From contig CM040118.1 in assembly GCA_022559845.1 (NCBI GenBank), forward strand, positions 163,700,331-163,764,330: a DNA stretch of 64,000 nucleotides, in the 5' to 3' direction. Positions 34,080 to 46,340 of the stretch are shown one piece after another; positions within the stretch are counted from its first letter, which is position 1, and every line of letters starts with the position of its first letter. The notes under the pieces are model-generated. The model did not search any database. It was not told the origin of the DNA and worked only from the letters and a program-made list of their open reading frames with translations. The translations under genes and the position numbers were made by a program. This stretch comes from Amorphophallus konjac (Eukaryota; Streptophyta; Magnoliopsida; Alismatales; Araceae).

Positions 34080-34706
34080 ATGAAGAGAAATTTTTGACAA
34101 AATTCCGACGGTATGTCGAAAATTCGTCGAAAATTACCGACGTCTTTCCGGCATAAACATGTTTGTCAGAAATATTTTTAATTTTATTATTATGTATTAC
34201 CGACATTTTATTGACAGAATACTTTTCCGTCCGAATACTTTCCGATGGATTTTTCGACGGAAACATTTTTTGTCAAATTTTTAAAAATTATTATTAATTA
34301 AATTTATATATTACTGACGAAATAAGTTTCCGCCAGAATTTTTACCGACGTATTTCCGACGTAATTCCATCTGTCGAAAATAATTTTTAATTTTAATATT
34401 AATTAAAAGAATTTATTACCGACGTCTTTTCCGATGGAATTATTTCCGTCGAAAATATTAATCAATTTTTGTTATTATTGAAAGCTATTAATTACCATAA
34501 AAATACCGACAAAATTTGTTTGTCGGTAATTTCTGAAAAATTCCCGACGAAAATGTATTCCGTCAGAAATTAGAGACCTTATTTTTTCGACAGATTGATT
34601 CCGTCAGAAATCAGTCGAAAATCCGTCAGAAAAGTCATTTCCGACGGATTTTTGACCGATTTCCGATGGAATTAGTCCGTCAGAAATTACCAGTATTCTT
34701 ATAGTG
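34080..34706 (-). repeat. CACTA 3' subterminal repeat region and terminal inverted repeat
   Basis: The region is dense in short units such as CCGACG, TTTCCGACGGA, CCGTCAGAAAT and their complements, set in AT-rich DNA, and it ends in TATAGTG at 34700-34706. In the En/Spm family such subterminal repeats are the binding sites of the element's small DNA-binding protein; here that role is inferred. The 3-bp target duplication next to it would be GCA (34707-34709), but its partner is outside the window. Confidence 0.8.
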
Positions 34707-36064
34707 GCATGACTTGTTTATATAGGGAGTGCGGGGAATGCTTGTGCAAACATCTACATGACAACATGCAGGGCTTAAATGATGCGTTTATGCAATGAGA
34801 CTTTGGTACAAGGCAGAGTTATGTACTCGCGCATAGTGGGAGTATCCAATTGGACATAACCCAATCATCCTCAACCCACCATTTAATATACCATAGGTCA
34901 TGGCATGTAAGCATGCATGGGTGGCAAGTGCATGAAGGAATGATTTAATTATGCTCATGGAGAATGAGCAAATGCTAAAGTGAATGCATGATGCATTTAG
35001 GGCATGTAGTTCATTTCAATAGGGTTGGTTATTAGTCAACAGCCAAGCCCAAAAAAAGGGTTGACCGTGGGTGATCAAAGGAAAGTTGCCAAGAGGCAGT
35101 TCAGTAGGTCAGCGAACAAATGCATCAACCTGGCCCGCTTCAAGCGTCGACGCACTAAGGGTTTGGTCGACCGAACTTAACAACTAGTCGACTGAAATTG
35201 GCTAACTGACCATGAGTTGCAAGCATGCATAGGAGGTCTATGCACATGGCTCGATTCACATGCATAATGCATGCATTCCCTAATGCAAGTGTGGCCATTA
35301 ATGAAGTACTCACTGCTAGGGGAATGCATGAGTGAATGATTTGGTTGTGCTCATGGGGTTTGAGTAAGTGTTAATGCTAGTTGTATGGTATATGCAAGGT
35401 GTATGATTTTATTCTCAGCAGAACACTCTTATTAGGCAGCAGCCAGGTTCAAGGGGGAGTCGACCCCTGGTGCGGCAGGCTTCGGGCTATTCTAAGCTCA
35501 GGAAATGCATGAATACATGTGCAATTGTATATATAAACACACTTGTCACATGGAGAGAATCTTTTTCATTTGTTTGATAACTTCCTTGATTGCCTTTTCT
35601 TTCTTTTATTATCTTCCTTTAAGTGAATTTCTTTTCTTTTGTTGCTGCCAGCATAGTATTTTTTTTATTTAGTCATCTTTCTTGTTCAAATCGGCTCTTG
35701 ATTTGTTTAATCACACTGCTTGCGCAAATATGTTCTCAACTCGTTTGATCACATGTTCAGTGCGGATATGTTCTCTTCAGTATTATTCTTAATTCAACAT
35801 TGTTCCTTGCTTTTTTTGCATTTGATGTATCCATTTTAGCATTATGTCCATTAATCAATTCATGTTTGAGCATTAGTCTGTTCTGGTTAAGTCCATAGCC
35901 CTGACGAAAATCGGGCAGCACCTCCCCTAGACCGGAGCATTTGGGGGGTGAAAAATTGGAAGCGCATCCACGGAAGTTCCAAGATGGCCCCTAAAATCAG
36001 AGCAAGCCAAGAACGGCTACTCCATATCCCAAAATTGGGCAGAGAAGACCCCGAGGACTAGCCT
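34707..36064 (-). mobile_element. Region F: orphan Sirevirus-like non-coding fragment
   Basis: This stretch lies between the CACTA end and Tekay element G. It holds one copy of the folded motif, GTCGAC motifs at 35147, 35189, 35210 and 35458, a GCAAGCATGCAT-type box repeated near 34908 and 35220, and a repeated GAATGATTTRRTTRTGCTCATGG (near 34940 and 35335). The last 180 bp change character (CGGGCAGCACCTCCCCT, GGGCAGAGAAGACCCCGAGG) and may be part of another LTR. No coding region, primer site or LTR boundary is recognised. Assignment to Sirevirus rests on the shared motif. Confidence 0.45.
34805..34892 (-). repeat. Conserved ~100-nt folded motif, copy 4 (region F)
   Basis: On the minus strand it starts GGTATATTAAATGGTGG at 34892 and ends CTCTGCCTTGTACC. 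Stems are outer TGGTA/TACCA, ATTGG/CCAAT around GTTATGT, TACTC/GAGTA, and GAGT-ACATA-ACTC. Confidence 0.75.
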
Positions 36065-36208
36065 TGTAGCAACCCTGGTAAATTGAAAGATTGAAAATTT
36101 AAAATTAATGACATATACTCAACCCCTGTATATATATATTTAAAGACTATTATATACACCAAATGGACCTTACACTTAAAACAAATAACAAATGGGCCAA
36201 AATTAAAT

Positions 36209-37771
36209 AGCGCCCTCTATTAAGGCGCTATTTCACAAATTGAAGACCCTTCACGAAGGCGTCAATTACATAAATAACGCCTCTATCATGGGCATCATTT
36301 TCATAAGTTAAAAGGGGTAAGAGAGAGGAAAATAGTAAATAATGCAAGGAAAATAGTAAATAACGCCCATGCGTGGGCGCTATTTAATGAAATAGCGACA
36401 TATGCTAAGGTGCTATTTCAATAAAATTAGAAAATAGTAAGTCAGCTGCCGTGTTTGGCTCGAACTTGGAAGCCGGATGATATCTGGGTAGATGGTGATT
36501 TGGAAAGATTACTACGTAGGAAATAAGGACAACAATAGAATTCTTCCATGGAAATTTAGATCCTAATCAAACTCTAACACACAAGCGATCCTTTTACCCT
36601 ATAAATACACCCCTTCAGAACACAACAGAGGTTACTACCTCTATGTGTTCTACAGTTCTTTCTGTTGTTATCTCATAAGGAACTTCTGCTTCCAACGCTA
36701 TTGAAGGGAGCAACATGTTCCTCCATCCTCTGCACGAACGAAGAAGAAACTGTATCTTCTCCTTCCTTTTCTCCTGCTACCATTACCGAGAAGAGGGACA
36801 TCTGTTTCTTCCTTTAAAGGGAGGAAGTCTTCTTCTCTTCATCCTTTCTTCTGCCGCCAGAATCAGAAGAAAACCAAGCTGCTTCTTCTTCCAGTTGCTG
36901 CTACTACGTTGCAAGAACTGATGTTCTTGTTATTATCATCATCCAAGCCGTTCTTCTTCTACCTATTACTGCTGCCTCTGTTTACACTAAAATAGAGTAT
37001 CGTATCAAGGGTTACTTCCTCCATCTTCTTCATCGTCTATCAACCAAATCATTATCAAAGGTAGGTTTTCTCAAGTTCTATGCAAAACCATGTAATTACT
37101 AAGTCGTCTGCATGCATGTAGGTCTAAAGGTTGCATCCTGAAAGATTTAAAATGTTTTACTGAGTTTTAGTAAATAGCGACCCAGACTAGGGCACTATTT
37201 GATTAAACGACCGTGTAAACAGTCGTCAATTCGTCAGCTAATTAATAAATATATAGGTTTAGAAACTTAATAATTGAGAACCCTTACATGTAAACTAATG
37301 CATGGACATACTGGTAAATTCCTGTTATTTTTCTCTACTTGTACATATCTCTAGTTTCCTGATCAGACTTACTTCAAAAACCATGTGTCTATGATTGTAC
37401 ATGCCCGGTGCAAATCATATGACAAAGAAATAACGACCGTCCTCAGGTCGTCAATTAAATGAACGCCCCCATACACGGGCACTATTTAGTGATAACTGTA
37501 AAATTTGAAATATTCATGACCTAATTTCCTGGATATTGAAATAACGACTTGTACCCTGCCATTAATTTGATATATGACGCCCATGACTAGGGCGATGTTT
37601 AATGAATGAGTGACTTAAGCAAAGTCATCATATCTGAAATTGATAATATTTACTGAATTTAATTGTAATGGAATATGGATATAACGACTGAGTGAACAGT
37701 CGTCATTTATTGAACTGACGACCCAGAGAAGGGCGCCAATTTAGAAAATGAAGACTTAATCTCAAGCGTCA
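36209..37771. repeat. Array of short palindromes in the element G LTR
   Basis: About 15 units of the same kind as in element C but with different arm sequences. Examples are AGCGCC..GGCGCT at 36209-36230, ACGACCGT..CAGTCGT near 37200, ACGACTGA..CAGTCGT near 37685 and GACGCCC..AGGGCG near 37576. They sit in two groups, 36209-36416 and 37173-37771. Arms co-vary between units and between the G and C families. Confidence 0.8.
36600..36607 (+). promoter_or_regulatory. TATA box of element G 5' LTR
   Basis: CCCTATAAATACACCCC is followed about 30 bp on by CACAACAGAGG. It matches the context of the TATA box of element C. Confidence 0.6.
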
Positions 37772-39269
37772 ATTTTACTGATTTCCTGATTTCATGATTT
37801 ATGTAACCCACTGTCGGTTGGTTATATGTATAGGCACTATATTCCATTCCGTGAGTATGGTCCCATGTTTCACGTGTTTTTATTGTTTACCCATTATTTC
37901 TCAGTAATAGATGAACCCTCCGCGGGACATTCCGTTCCTTCAGACTGGTGATTTTATCATAGAGACCTCCATAAGACTCCGCTAGCCTTGGATTTCCTCA
38001 AGGCAGCCGAGCGGGTTGTACCACTAAAACCTATGACACTACTTGATTGCCATGTCACTCTAAACAAACATGGTATACCGACCCTCATGACATGCTATTT
38101 GAATGTCATGGGAATACTCTTTAAATAATGGAATGGGGAACCATACCATTAATATTCTTTAAGAATTATGTGCCATACTTGTGGATACTAATTCTATCTA
38201 CCTTATCATGTACAAGGACGAGCGACCATATCTATATGAGCGCTTATTCTTAATGACAAGGCACCCATCTAGGGAGCCGATTCCACCTCGTTTTATCGTT
38301 GATCGTGATTATACTGTTATTATCGTCCTTATACAACATGTTCAATCCTTGAAATTCTATTCCATATGATCTACCTTAAAGTTCTTACAAGCTTATTCCG
38401 TTGGAATTCTATATTGGCTATAACTATAGTGGATGTTTAAAAATACATGATTCAATGTTAGTGCATATAAGGGCCCGATCTGATCCTGGGAGGAGCACCC
38501 GAAAGTACTAGTGCCCATGGGAGTTGTAATGATCACGGTGTGGCATTGCACCGAAGTTCTTATCGTTCTAGTTATATGGCATTCCATAAATCTCGTGCTT
38601 GACTCGACTTGACATGACATGACTTACGTGACCCGGAATGTGTATTTATTATATACTTCCTTGAAACATGATAGCCAATTCTTGACACGACATGATAGAC
38701 ATACGTGCTTGATCATCTTGATATGTATTGACATGAGTTCTTGAAAGACTTGCTAGTTCACTCACTTTATCTTGATATGCATTCTCTACTCTCTTGTTAT
38801 ACATTCTCTATTGTCGTTTTACGCGAACATGCATAGCTATATTGCGTTCATGTAACTTAAAATCTACTTAAAGCAAGCTAGCATTTGAGATATAATCCCT
38901 ACTGAGTGTTCACTCACATAGTGTTTTCCTTTATTTTTCAGGTAAGTCCGATGACGAGACTCAATCGGATGGGGAAAGTCAAGAGTGAAGAGATTAGAGC
39001 TACTCCGTCTATCCAAGCGTCAACTAGTCCTATATTTTCTATTTTTTTGAGTCAATCCTTGTATTTTTATTTTATTGAGTCTTGGCAATTTCATTAAGTG
39101 AATTGTAATAGAAGTACTTTCAGATTTAATGGAATAATGGATTGGGTTATCTTTACCTTCGCGCGCTCTGTCTTTGTGTCGAATACACTAACGCTCTGAT
39201 TGACATGATCGATATAAACTCATCGCGCATCTCCGGGTTCCTTCTGCGCTCGGGGCGTGACTATTTTTG

Positions 39270-39282
39270 TGGTATCATAGCC
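39270..39282 (+). promoter_or_regulatory. Primer binding site of element G (one mismatch)
   Basis: TGGTATCATAGCC, against TGGTATCAGAGGC in element C, lies seven bases after the LTR end. Confidence 0.8.
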
Positions 39283-39434
39283 TAGGATATTCAATTCCTA
39301 GGAAACCCAAGTCCATGGATAGGTTTAAACCTTGACCCAGTGAGATTGGGTAGAATCGAGGGTTGAGTTAACTTAAAAAACTAATACCTTTGAACATAAT
39401 CACATATTAATATAGTTATTGTAATTGTTGGACC

Positions 39435-41964
39435 ATGGCCGCAGAACGTGCCCAGTGGCGTAACATGCAACGCACGATTCAAGGCATGACACAGGCATTA
39501 CAACAAGTAGCACAAAGAGGTGCGCACCGTGGAGCGGGAAACCTCCACCAAACTTTCAGAAACATGAACCCTCCTAAGTTCATGGGATCCACTGATCCGG
39601 ATGACGTCGAGCACTGGATCCGAGAGACCAAACGTATCTTTAGAGTTATGCAATGCACAGACCAAGAGAAGGTCTTACTAGCAACATTTCAACTGGAAAG
39701 GGACGCCCAATGCTGGTGGGGGGTAGTAGAAGCCACTTTAGATCAAGACCAAGTTACTTGGGAGGAATTTGTTGAACATTTCAACAACAAGTTTTTCTCA
39801 GACCGAGTTCAAGAGAAGAAAGCCCCTGAATTCGCCAGACTTAAGTAACGATCTTTGTCGGTGGCTGAGTACGAGGCATAATTCTCGAGGTTGTCTCGAT
39901 ATGCTAAACACCTAGTCAGTACCGAGAAGATGAAAGCTAGGAGATTTCTAAATGGGCTCAGGCCCCAATATATCACACAACTAGCCCCGATGGACATACA
40001 AGTCTATTCGGAGATGGTACGACGAGCCCAGCTACTAGAAGATGCCACGGAACTATCTGATAGGATTCGTGGGAAAGATAAGAAGGAACATTCACTAGTT
40101 CTGGTTCCTTCAAACCCAATTTCAACAATAAGAGGCCAAGTAATGGAGGCACTCCCTCCCAAGAGCAAAAGTTCAAGAAGACCAAACCTTTCTCCATCAC
40201 GACCACACCTTCCAAAGTGGTGTGTAAACACTGTGATAAGGCCGGACACAATGCTGATGAATGTTGGAGGAAACTGGGAGCTTGTCTCCGTTATGGGAGC
40301 CGTGATCATCGGATTCCCGACTGTCCCCTGCTCAACGATCAAGCCGGTGACGGGAAGCGCCTGGTGACAAAGAATGCATGTCTCCAAGCTATAAAAGAGG
40401 CAGATCAAGACGAGGGCGGACTAGTGGAAGGTACACTGCAAGTTTGTTCCAAGTCTGCACATGTCTTATTTGATACTGGTGCATCACATTCTTTTGTTTC
40501 CAAGAAGTTTGCTCACCCCCTACCTATGGAACAGGAATGGATAAAATTAGTTATTTCGAATCCTCTCGGAAATGAAGCTGATATTGTCCATCATTACCAA
40601 AATTGTGAAGTCCTAATAGAAGGGAGGAATCTACCTATTGACTTGATATGTCTAGATATGAAGGACTATGATATCATATTAGGAGCCGATTGGCTATCCA
40701 AGTATCAGGCAACTGTTGATTGCCGTAATAGTAAGGTTACTTTCAAGGAATTTCTCGAACTAATTTATACTAGCCCTAAGAATTGGAGCAAGTCACCTCT
40801 TATTTCAGCTCTTCGAGCTAGCAAGCTAATAAGGAAAGGATGTGTATCTTTTCTTGCTTTTGACACCATTAAGGAGACCAATGGGTCTACGATAGAAGAC
40901 ATCCCAGTGGTACAAGAATTTTCGGATGTGTTTCCGAAAGAATTACCTGGACTACCCCCACAAAGAGAAGTGGCCTTCACCATAAACTTGGTCCCTGGTG
41001 CTGGTCCAGTTTCTAAGGCACCATATAGGATGTCCCCTGTCGAACTCAAGGAGTTAAAGGAACAACTGATGGAACTTCTAAAGAAGGGATTTATTAGACC
41101 GAGTACTTCCCCGTGGGGAGTACTTGTGCTATTTGTAAATAAGAAGAATGGATCCATGCGGTTATGCATCGACCATCGACAGTTGAATCATCTCACTATC
41201 AAGAACAAGTATCCACTGTCGAGAATCGATGAGTTATTTGATCAGATATCTGGATCCAAGTATTTCTCAAAGATTGATCTCAGGTCGGGATATCACCAAC
41301 TAAGGATCAAAGATGAGGACATTCATAAGACCGTGTTCAGGAGCAGGTATGGGCACTATGAATTTATTGTTATGCCTATTAGACTAACAAATGCCCCTGC
41401 AGCCTTTATGCAGATGATGAATAGTATATTCTGGCCTCATCTAGATCAGTTCGTGGTAGTTTTCGATATACTGATCTATTCAAAGACCAAGGAAGAGCAT
41501 GAGGAGCATTTGAGGATTGCATTACAGATATTGAGGACGAATCAGCTATATGCAAAGCTCAGTAAATGTGAATTCTGGCTATAAGAAGTATCTTTCCTAG
41601 GTCATGTGATTTCAAAGGACGGACTATCCGTAGATCCATCAAAAGTTGAAGCTGTAAAGAATTGTGAAGGACTGACCAGTGCTAGCGAGATTCGCAGTTT
41701 CTTGGGTCTTGCCGGCTACTACAGGTAATTCATCAAGGATTTCTCCAAGATCGCCGTGCCACTCACTTGGCTAACGTGCAAGGAGATTCATTATGAATGG
41801 AGCGAGGAATGTGAAAGAAGCTTTCAAGCTCTCAAGGATCACCTAACTACTGCCCCGGTCTTAGCTTTACCTATAGAAGGAGAGAAATTTGAGGTCTACA
41901 CCGATGCGTCTGGCATTGACCTCGGATGTATCTTCATGCAACAAGGGAGAGTTATAGCTTACTT
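39435..41964 (+). pseudogene. Element G gag, protease, reverse transcriptase and start of RNase H, broken
   Basis: ATG at 39435 opens MAAERAQWRNMQ. The gag region runs with TAA at 39846 and TAA near 39879, then a frameshift near 40100. Knuckles CKHCDKAGH and a variant CLRYGSRDH (Cys to Tyr) lie near 40225-40310, and the protease box [10 protein letters not shown] is near 40470. Reverse transcriptase follows, then a TAA at 41582 and RNase H start [12 protein letters not shown] near 41900. The catalytic box reads [10 protein letters not shown], so two codons (Ile-Asp) have been lost from the FIDD motif. The frame stops at the insertion of LTR H, 41965. Confidence 0.85.
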
Positions 41965-43657
41965 TGTTGAGTAGTGGATAGCGGATCTAGAGGGGAGGGG
42001 TGAATAGATCTACCCCTCTTTTCGCAATGCAACCCTCTTTAAAGCTAGATAATGATAATAGCAGCGGAATATAACTAGCTAAACGAAAAATATAACGATT
42101 TGCTTAGCAAGATGATTATGCAATATAGAGATTGAACCTAAGCATGCATCTAACACAAAGCAGTCGCACAATCAAACCACAACACATGAGATTTTAAGGT
42201 GGTTCGGACTGAATCCCCAGTCCTACGTCCACCCCTCACCAAATCCGGTGAGGCTCCACTAGTGCCACGCACTGAACAGCAAATCGGAAAGACCTCCGAT
42301 TGCCTTCCTACTAACCATAGGTAGGGACGTCAATCACCGCAGACCGGACAACTTCCGATTGCCTTCCTACTAACCACTGGTAGGGACGATCTTCAGTTTC
42401 AAATGTTTGAATGAAATGGAAAGAGAACAAATATGAAAACACTCAAACAAGATATAGAATATGCTCAAAGAGAAAAGATCTTGTCTGAGATTGCTGGATT
42501 TTGAATCTGATACTTCAATGGTATCTTCTTCCTTGTGAAAAGATCTTGCTTGGATCACCTTGAGTTGATGAAGAAGATGAAGGATGCAGATTTGATCTCC
42601 CTTGAGAATGGGCTTCTTTGGATCACCTTGAGATGATGAAGAGGATGATGGTTGTAGCTTTATCTTCACTTGGCTTGGGGTTGATCTCCTCTTGAAGTAG
42701 CTTGAATCACTTGAGGATTTGATGAAGAACTTCTTCCCGGAGTACTGTTCACAGCTACAGTACTCGAACTTCTCTCCCTTGAACACACCCTTGTAGCCTC
42801 CTTTGATCTCCCTTGGATTCACAAATGATCAACTAGGGTTTCTAACCCTCTTGCATTAGTTTTATATCTTTTGAATGGTCCTTGGACATCCCCCAGACCA
42901 GATCCACAATCCATGAGGGATTGGGTGACTTTGGGGTTAAACAAATACAAGGAAAGGGGCTCTTCTTGAAGTGGAAAATAAAGTTAACATTTGTTGGCTC
43001 GGGGTTGACGGTCGACCTTTGGAAGCTGGCAGTCGACAGCTACTGAGAAACGCTGTAGAAATTTAGTCCCTGGTATTTCCGGTCGACCGCTACTGGGCTG
43101 GCGGTCGACTGCCACTAAGAATCGTACAAACAGGGAGTTGCTGGCAAGGGCGGTCGACCGCCCCTGTGCTGGCGGTCGACCGCCAGCTGGGCAGACCCCG
43201 GGTTATGTCGGGTCAGTCCGTTAACCGCTTTAGCTCCGTCGCTTGAGTCCTTTAACAACCCATTCTCATCTGTGGCATCAACCTTGACAGTCTTGAAGAT
43301 TTCTGTTGATTATATCACTCCTATAAGCAAAATTTTGTTCCGGGGGCTCCGCCCCCGGAAACCCCGGCAAGGGGCGCTGCCCCCTTGACCCCCGCGACCA
43401 GACCGGGCAGGTCGATCCGCGTGCGAGGGCGCAATCATTGAGTTTTTCACTTTTGTCATCTCCACTCCATTCCTTGGCATATCTTTCATGAAAGAACATC
43501 AAGTAGTTTAGTCATATAAGAGTGGTAAAACATCAATGACTTATAGTGTTTAGCCATTATCAAAAACAAGAATATCAAATAACTCAAATGACCACAGGAT
43601 GATGTCGAATGACCCAAGTGACCACAAGATGACTCAAATGACCACAGGGGCACAACA
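41965..43657 (-). mobile_element. Element H: Sirevirus solo LTR (1693 bp) in element G
   Basis: TGTTGAGTAG (41965) to GGCACAACA (43657), flanked by TACTT / TACTC. It matches the complete LTR of J (59206-60913). It carries the ATTTTAAGGTGGTTCGG box, the hairpin CCTCACC..GGTGAGG at 42235-42254, GGCGGTCGACCGCC palindromes (43005-43190), a minus-strand TATA-like GATATAAAAC near 42860, and a GC-rich GACC/GGTC segment at 43380-43430. No internal region is attached. Confidence 0.88.
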
Positions 43658-43918
43658 TACTCTTCCCGACAACTCAAAAAGCATGAAGAGAACTACCCAG
43701 TCCATGACTTAGAATTGGCTGCGGTAGTATTTGCATTGAAGATATTAAGACATTATCTATACTGAGTGTAATTTATTGTATACTCCGATCACAAGAGTCT
43801 CAAGTATCTCTTCTCTCAAAAAGAATTGAATATGAGACAGAGACGTTGGCTAGAATATCTCAAGGACTTCGACTTCACAACACAATATCATCCTGGAAAG
43901 GGTAATCCCGTAGCTGAT
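43658..43918 (+). pseudogene. Element G RNase H, first copy, left piece
   Basis: Continues the frame cut at 41964: [17 protein letters not shown], then [19 protein letters not shown], to [16 protein letters not shown] near 43764 breaks it. It is cut at 43918 by element I. The same stretch occurs again at 60914-61174. Confidence 0.85.
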
Positions 43919-46192
43919 TGGTGCGGACAACCGAGCAGTTGAGAGGCGCGATACGCCGAGCCACCGGTACCGCACACGGAGCACGACTCGAGCCACTTCA
44001 GCGTCCATCTGGCTCGAAGACAGCCTGGAGACTCCCCCTTGAGTCCCGACATTTATCATATTTGTTTAGACTTTATTTGTGTGTAATGTGTGTTTGTTTC
44101 ATTTTATTCGGTTTGTAATTTTGATTGTAAGAGGGGTTTATTTGCAAAATGGGACCCCCGGGTCCCACGGGCCCCCCAGACCCCTCCCATTGATCCACCT
44201 CAGCCTAGGGCCCCATGTGGGGTCAGTCAACATTTCAAATGGAGGCATCTAGAAGAGTTGAATGGTAAAAGACACATGGGAGACAATTGGACTTCAAAGT
44301 CCAAGGTAGGCTACCTACCATGTCATCCATGTCTCCCCTTGGTCAATAGGCCGCCCCCCGTTGAATATTTTTATTTATTTTTTTGTGTTGGTCACATCTA
44401 ATCCAAGCCATCCATTCCCCATCCTTAGATCCAATGGTGGAGATTGGATTTGATGTGTAGCCTATAAAGCTTGTATTTTCCCATTTGGATGAATTAATGA
44501 AGAAGAAAATTGATGAATTTTGTTGGAGTAGCCTTGGCCGCCCCCCTCCTCTCTCCTCCCTCTCCCACTTGCAGCTATGAAGGTTACCTTCTGGAGGTGT
44601 GACTCCTCCCCTATCAGTTCCGGTGATCGCCGTCGCCGCCACGAGCCGCCATCGCACCACCACAGTTCTCGTTGGTATTCTGTCCGCGCAGTGCAGCGGC
44701 ATCTTGTCAGAATTGTTTAGCCCTCCCTCGTGATCTTCTGGGCACCAAATTTGAAAGGGATGTTCTAGGGATGTCAACCACACCACAGAAAATTTTGTGG
44801 GCCTTCTAGTTCACTTTTTCTAATTTTCCATTTTCGTCCAACTTTCAATTTCAGTTCTGCCAGTTTCAGATCTGATTTCCATCTTTCCTGAGTTTCCGAT
44901 CTTTGATCCCTTTTGTTATTTTTCCAAGAGCTCCCAATTTTACTGGGTGTTCTACACATCAACCCCTCTACCCAAGATTTTTCTTGATTTTTGATCAGCC
45001 CTCCACCTATTTTATAAAAATCATTTTCAGATCCATCTACAGTGCTTTCTATCAGTTTCCAGATCCGACCACCTGTCAGTGTAAAATCTCTAACAATTCA
45101 TATCCTCAACGAATCCTTCCAAAACAATTATTTCCGTTTTCCTTGTTCAATTTCCTAAAACGTTGATGAAGAGCCTAGGAGCTGAATAGGACATCTACCT
45201 CGCGGTCAAAGGCAACCCTTAGGAAAGTTCCCTGATGATCTAAAAGTTCGGGTACTGTACAGAAGAAGCTTCAAAATTCAATAAAGCCCAGATCCGTGCA
45301 GATCAAGGTCCTCACTCTAGACCTAGATTGAAGGATTTCAAGAGAGCTTTCCAACGATAGCTCCTGTGCCCTTATCTAACATCGGGATTGGTCGCAGCGA
45401 CCGATCTCGCCGGAGCGCGTGCCAAAAAATAGAACTCAAAATCCGTGGACAGCAACTTCAAGAGTTGGAGATCGGAGCCGATCGGCCACCGATCAGTGTT
45501 TCCGGCCGATCACCTTCCAGGGAGGCGCGTCCCCAGGGGTCCCCATCACAGCGGGCCCCACTCCAGCAGGTCGGGAGGACAGCGTCATCTGTGGGCCCCA
45601 CGGACCCGTAGATCGCGCCGTCCGGACAGCACTTTAGACGCGTGTTCGGCACCGCCGGGCGACATCAAGATGCTGCCCGTCAACCCGATTCACGTGATTC
45701 CCGGGCCCCACATGTGACCTTTTACCTCCCTGCGTGGAGTGGGTCCAATATTTGTACTACTGTAAAATTATTTAACCGGGAGTCCGTAAATCGGCTGGGG
45801 TTGTCTTCGCCACGCCGGGTGCGTGGAGGTAACGGTCTAAACTTCTCGGCGTTACTTTGCTTAGCTAGTATACGGTCTTATGCCACTGCGAGAGTGTAGG
45901 TTCCTAGCCCGTGTGTTCATGTCGCCGCTGTGAGTGTGAGAGTGACCCGTCCCACGACTCGATCCGAGTCCGGAAGTTGAGTCAGACTACCTTGAACTCT
46001 GCCGGTTCCTTAACCGTGCACGATCCACGCTTTCCCTCGCCTGGGACGATGAGTGAGTTTGCACTTCTGTTAGCGACGTGTAGCCCGTAGGAGCTCTTAG
46101 TGTCGAGCCGAGGTTGCTCTAGTAGTCGTGTCTTTGCTGGTCGAGTCGTGTCCGTCTCATATAGCGTCGTCTCCTCAGTCCGTCCCGCATCA
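43919..46192 (+). repeat. Element I 5' LTR (2274 bp)
   Basis: Pairs with 48828-51096. It has a TATA-like CCTATAAAGC at 44461-44470. The GC-rich stretch 45380-45720 is open in several frames without protein similarity. The last 470 bp resemble the LTR end of element E. Confidence 0.9.
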
Positions 46193-46195
46193 GTT

Positions 46196-46207
46196 TGGTA
46201 TCAGAGC
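46196..46207 (+). promoter_or_regulatory. Primer binding site of element I
   Basis: TGGTATCAGAGC lies three bases after the LTR end and is complementary to initiator tRNA-Met. Confidence 0.92.
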
Positions 46208-46340
46208 GAGTTGAGTCTAGGGTAGTCATCGCATAAGTCTTGCATGCATCATGGTCTAAGTCGAGTCTAGGATCATCATTATTTTCAAAATAACAAAAAA
46301 AAAGTGTGTTTTAAAATTGCATTTTTCATCCCGATAACCC

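Larger units (their letters stand above)
610..34706 (+). mobile_element. CACTA/En-Spm DNA transposon, 3' part, with nested insertions
   Basis: The right end reads, on the minus strand from 34706, CACTATAAGAATACTGG. This is the CACTA terminal signature followed by an AT-rich subterminal region full of short direct and inverted CCGACGGA-like units, as usual for this superfamily. Inside lies a spliced plant-type transposase-associated gene (22792-33867). Two LTR insertions (710-22236 and 23798-32440) can be removed cleanly by their 5-bp target duplications; about 4 kb of CACTA sequence then remains. The left terminus is not present. The 610-616 boundary is uncertain because similarity to the exon array starts only near 617. 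Confidence 0.85.
36065..39262 (+). repeat. Element G 5' LTR
   Basis: Starts TGTAGCAACCCTGG like element C and ends GGGGCGTGACT at 39262, where the usual final A has become T. The sequence after it (TTTTTGTGGTATCA) aligns with the leader of C. The end section 37830-39262 is closely related to LTR K. The five bases before it, AGCCT, would be the target duplication. Confidence 0.85.

Noticed and set aside
36715..36921. Plus-strand 68-aa ORF in the LTR of G (MFLHPLHERRRN...)
   Set aside because: It lies in the pyrimidine-rich LTR leader, has no relative in LTR C, and shows no motif.
45366..45899. Several overlapping ORFs in the GC-rich part of the element I LTR, repeated at 50286-50803
   Set aside because: They are open in many frames because of GC content, are present in both LTRs, and have no motif or conserved frame.
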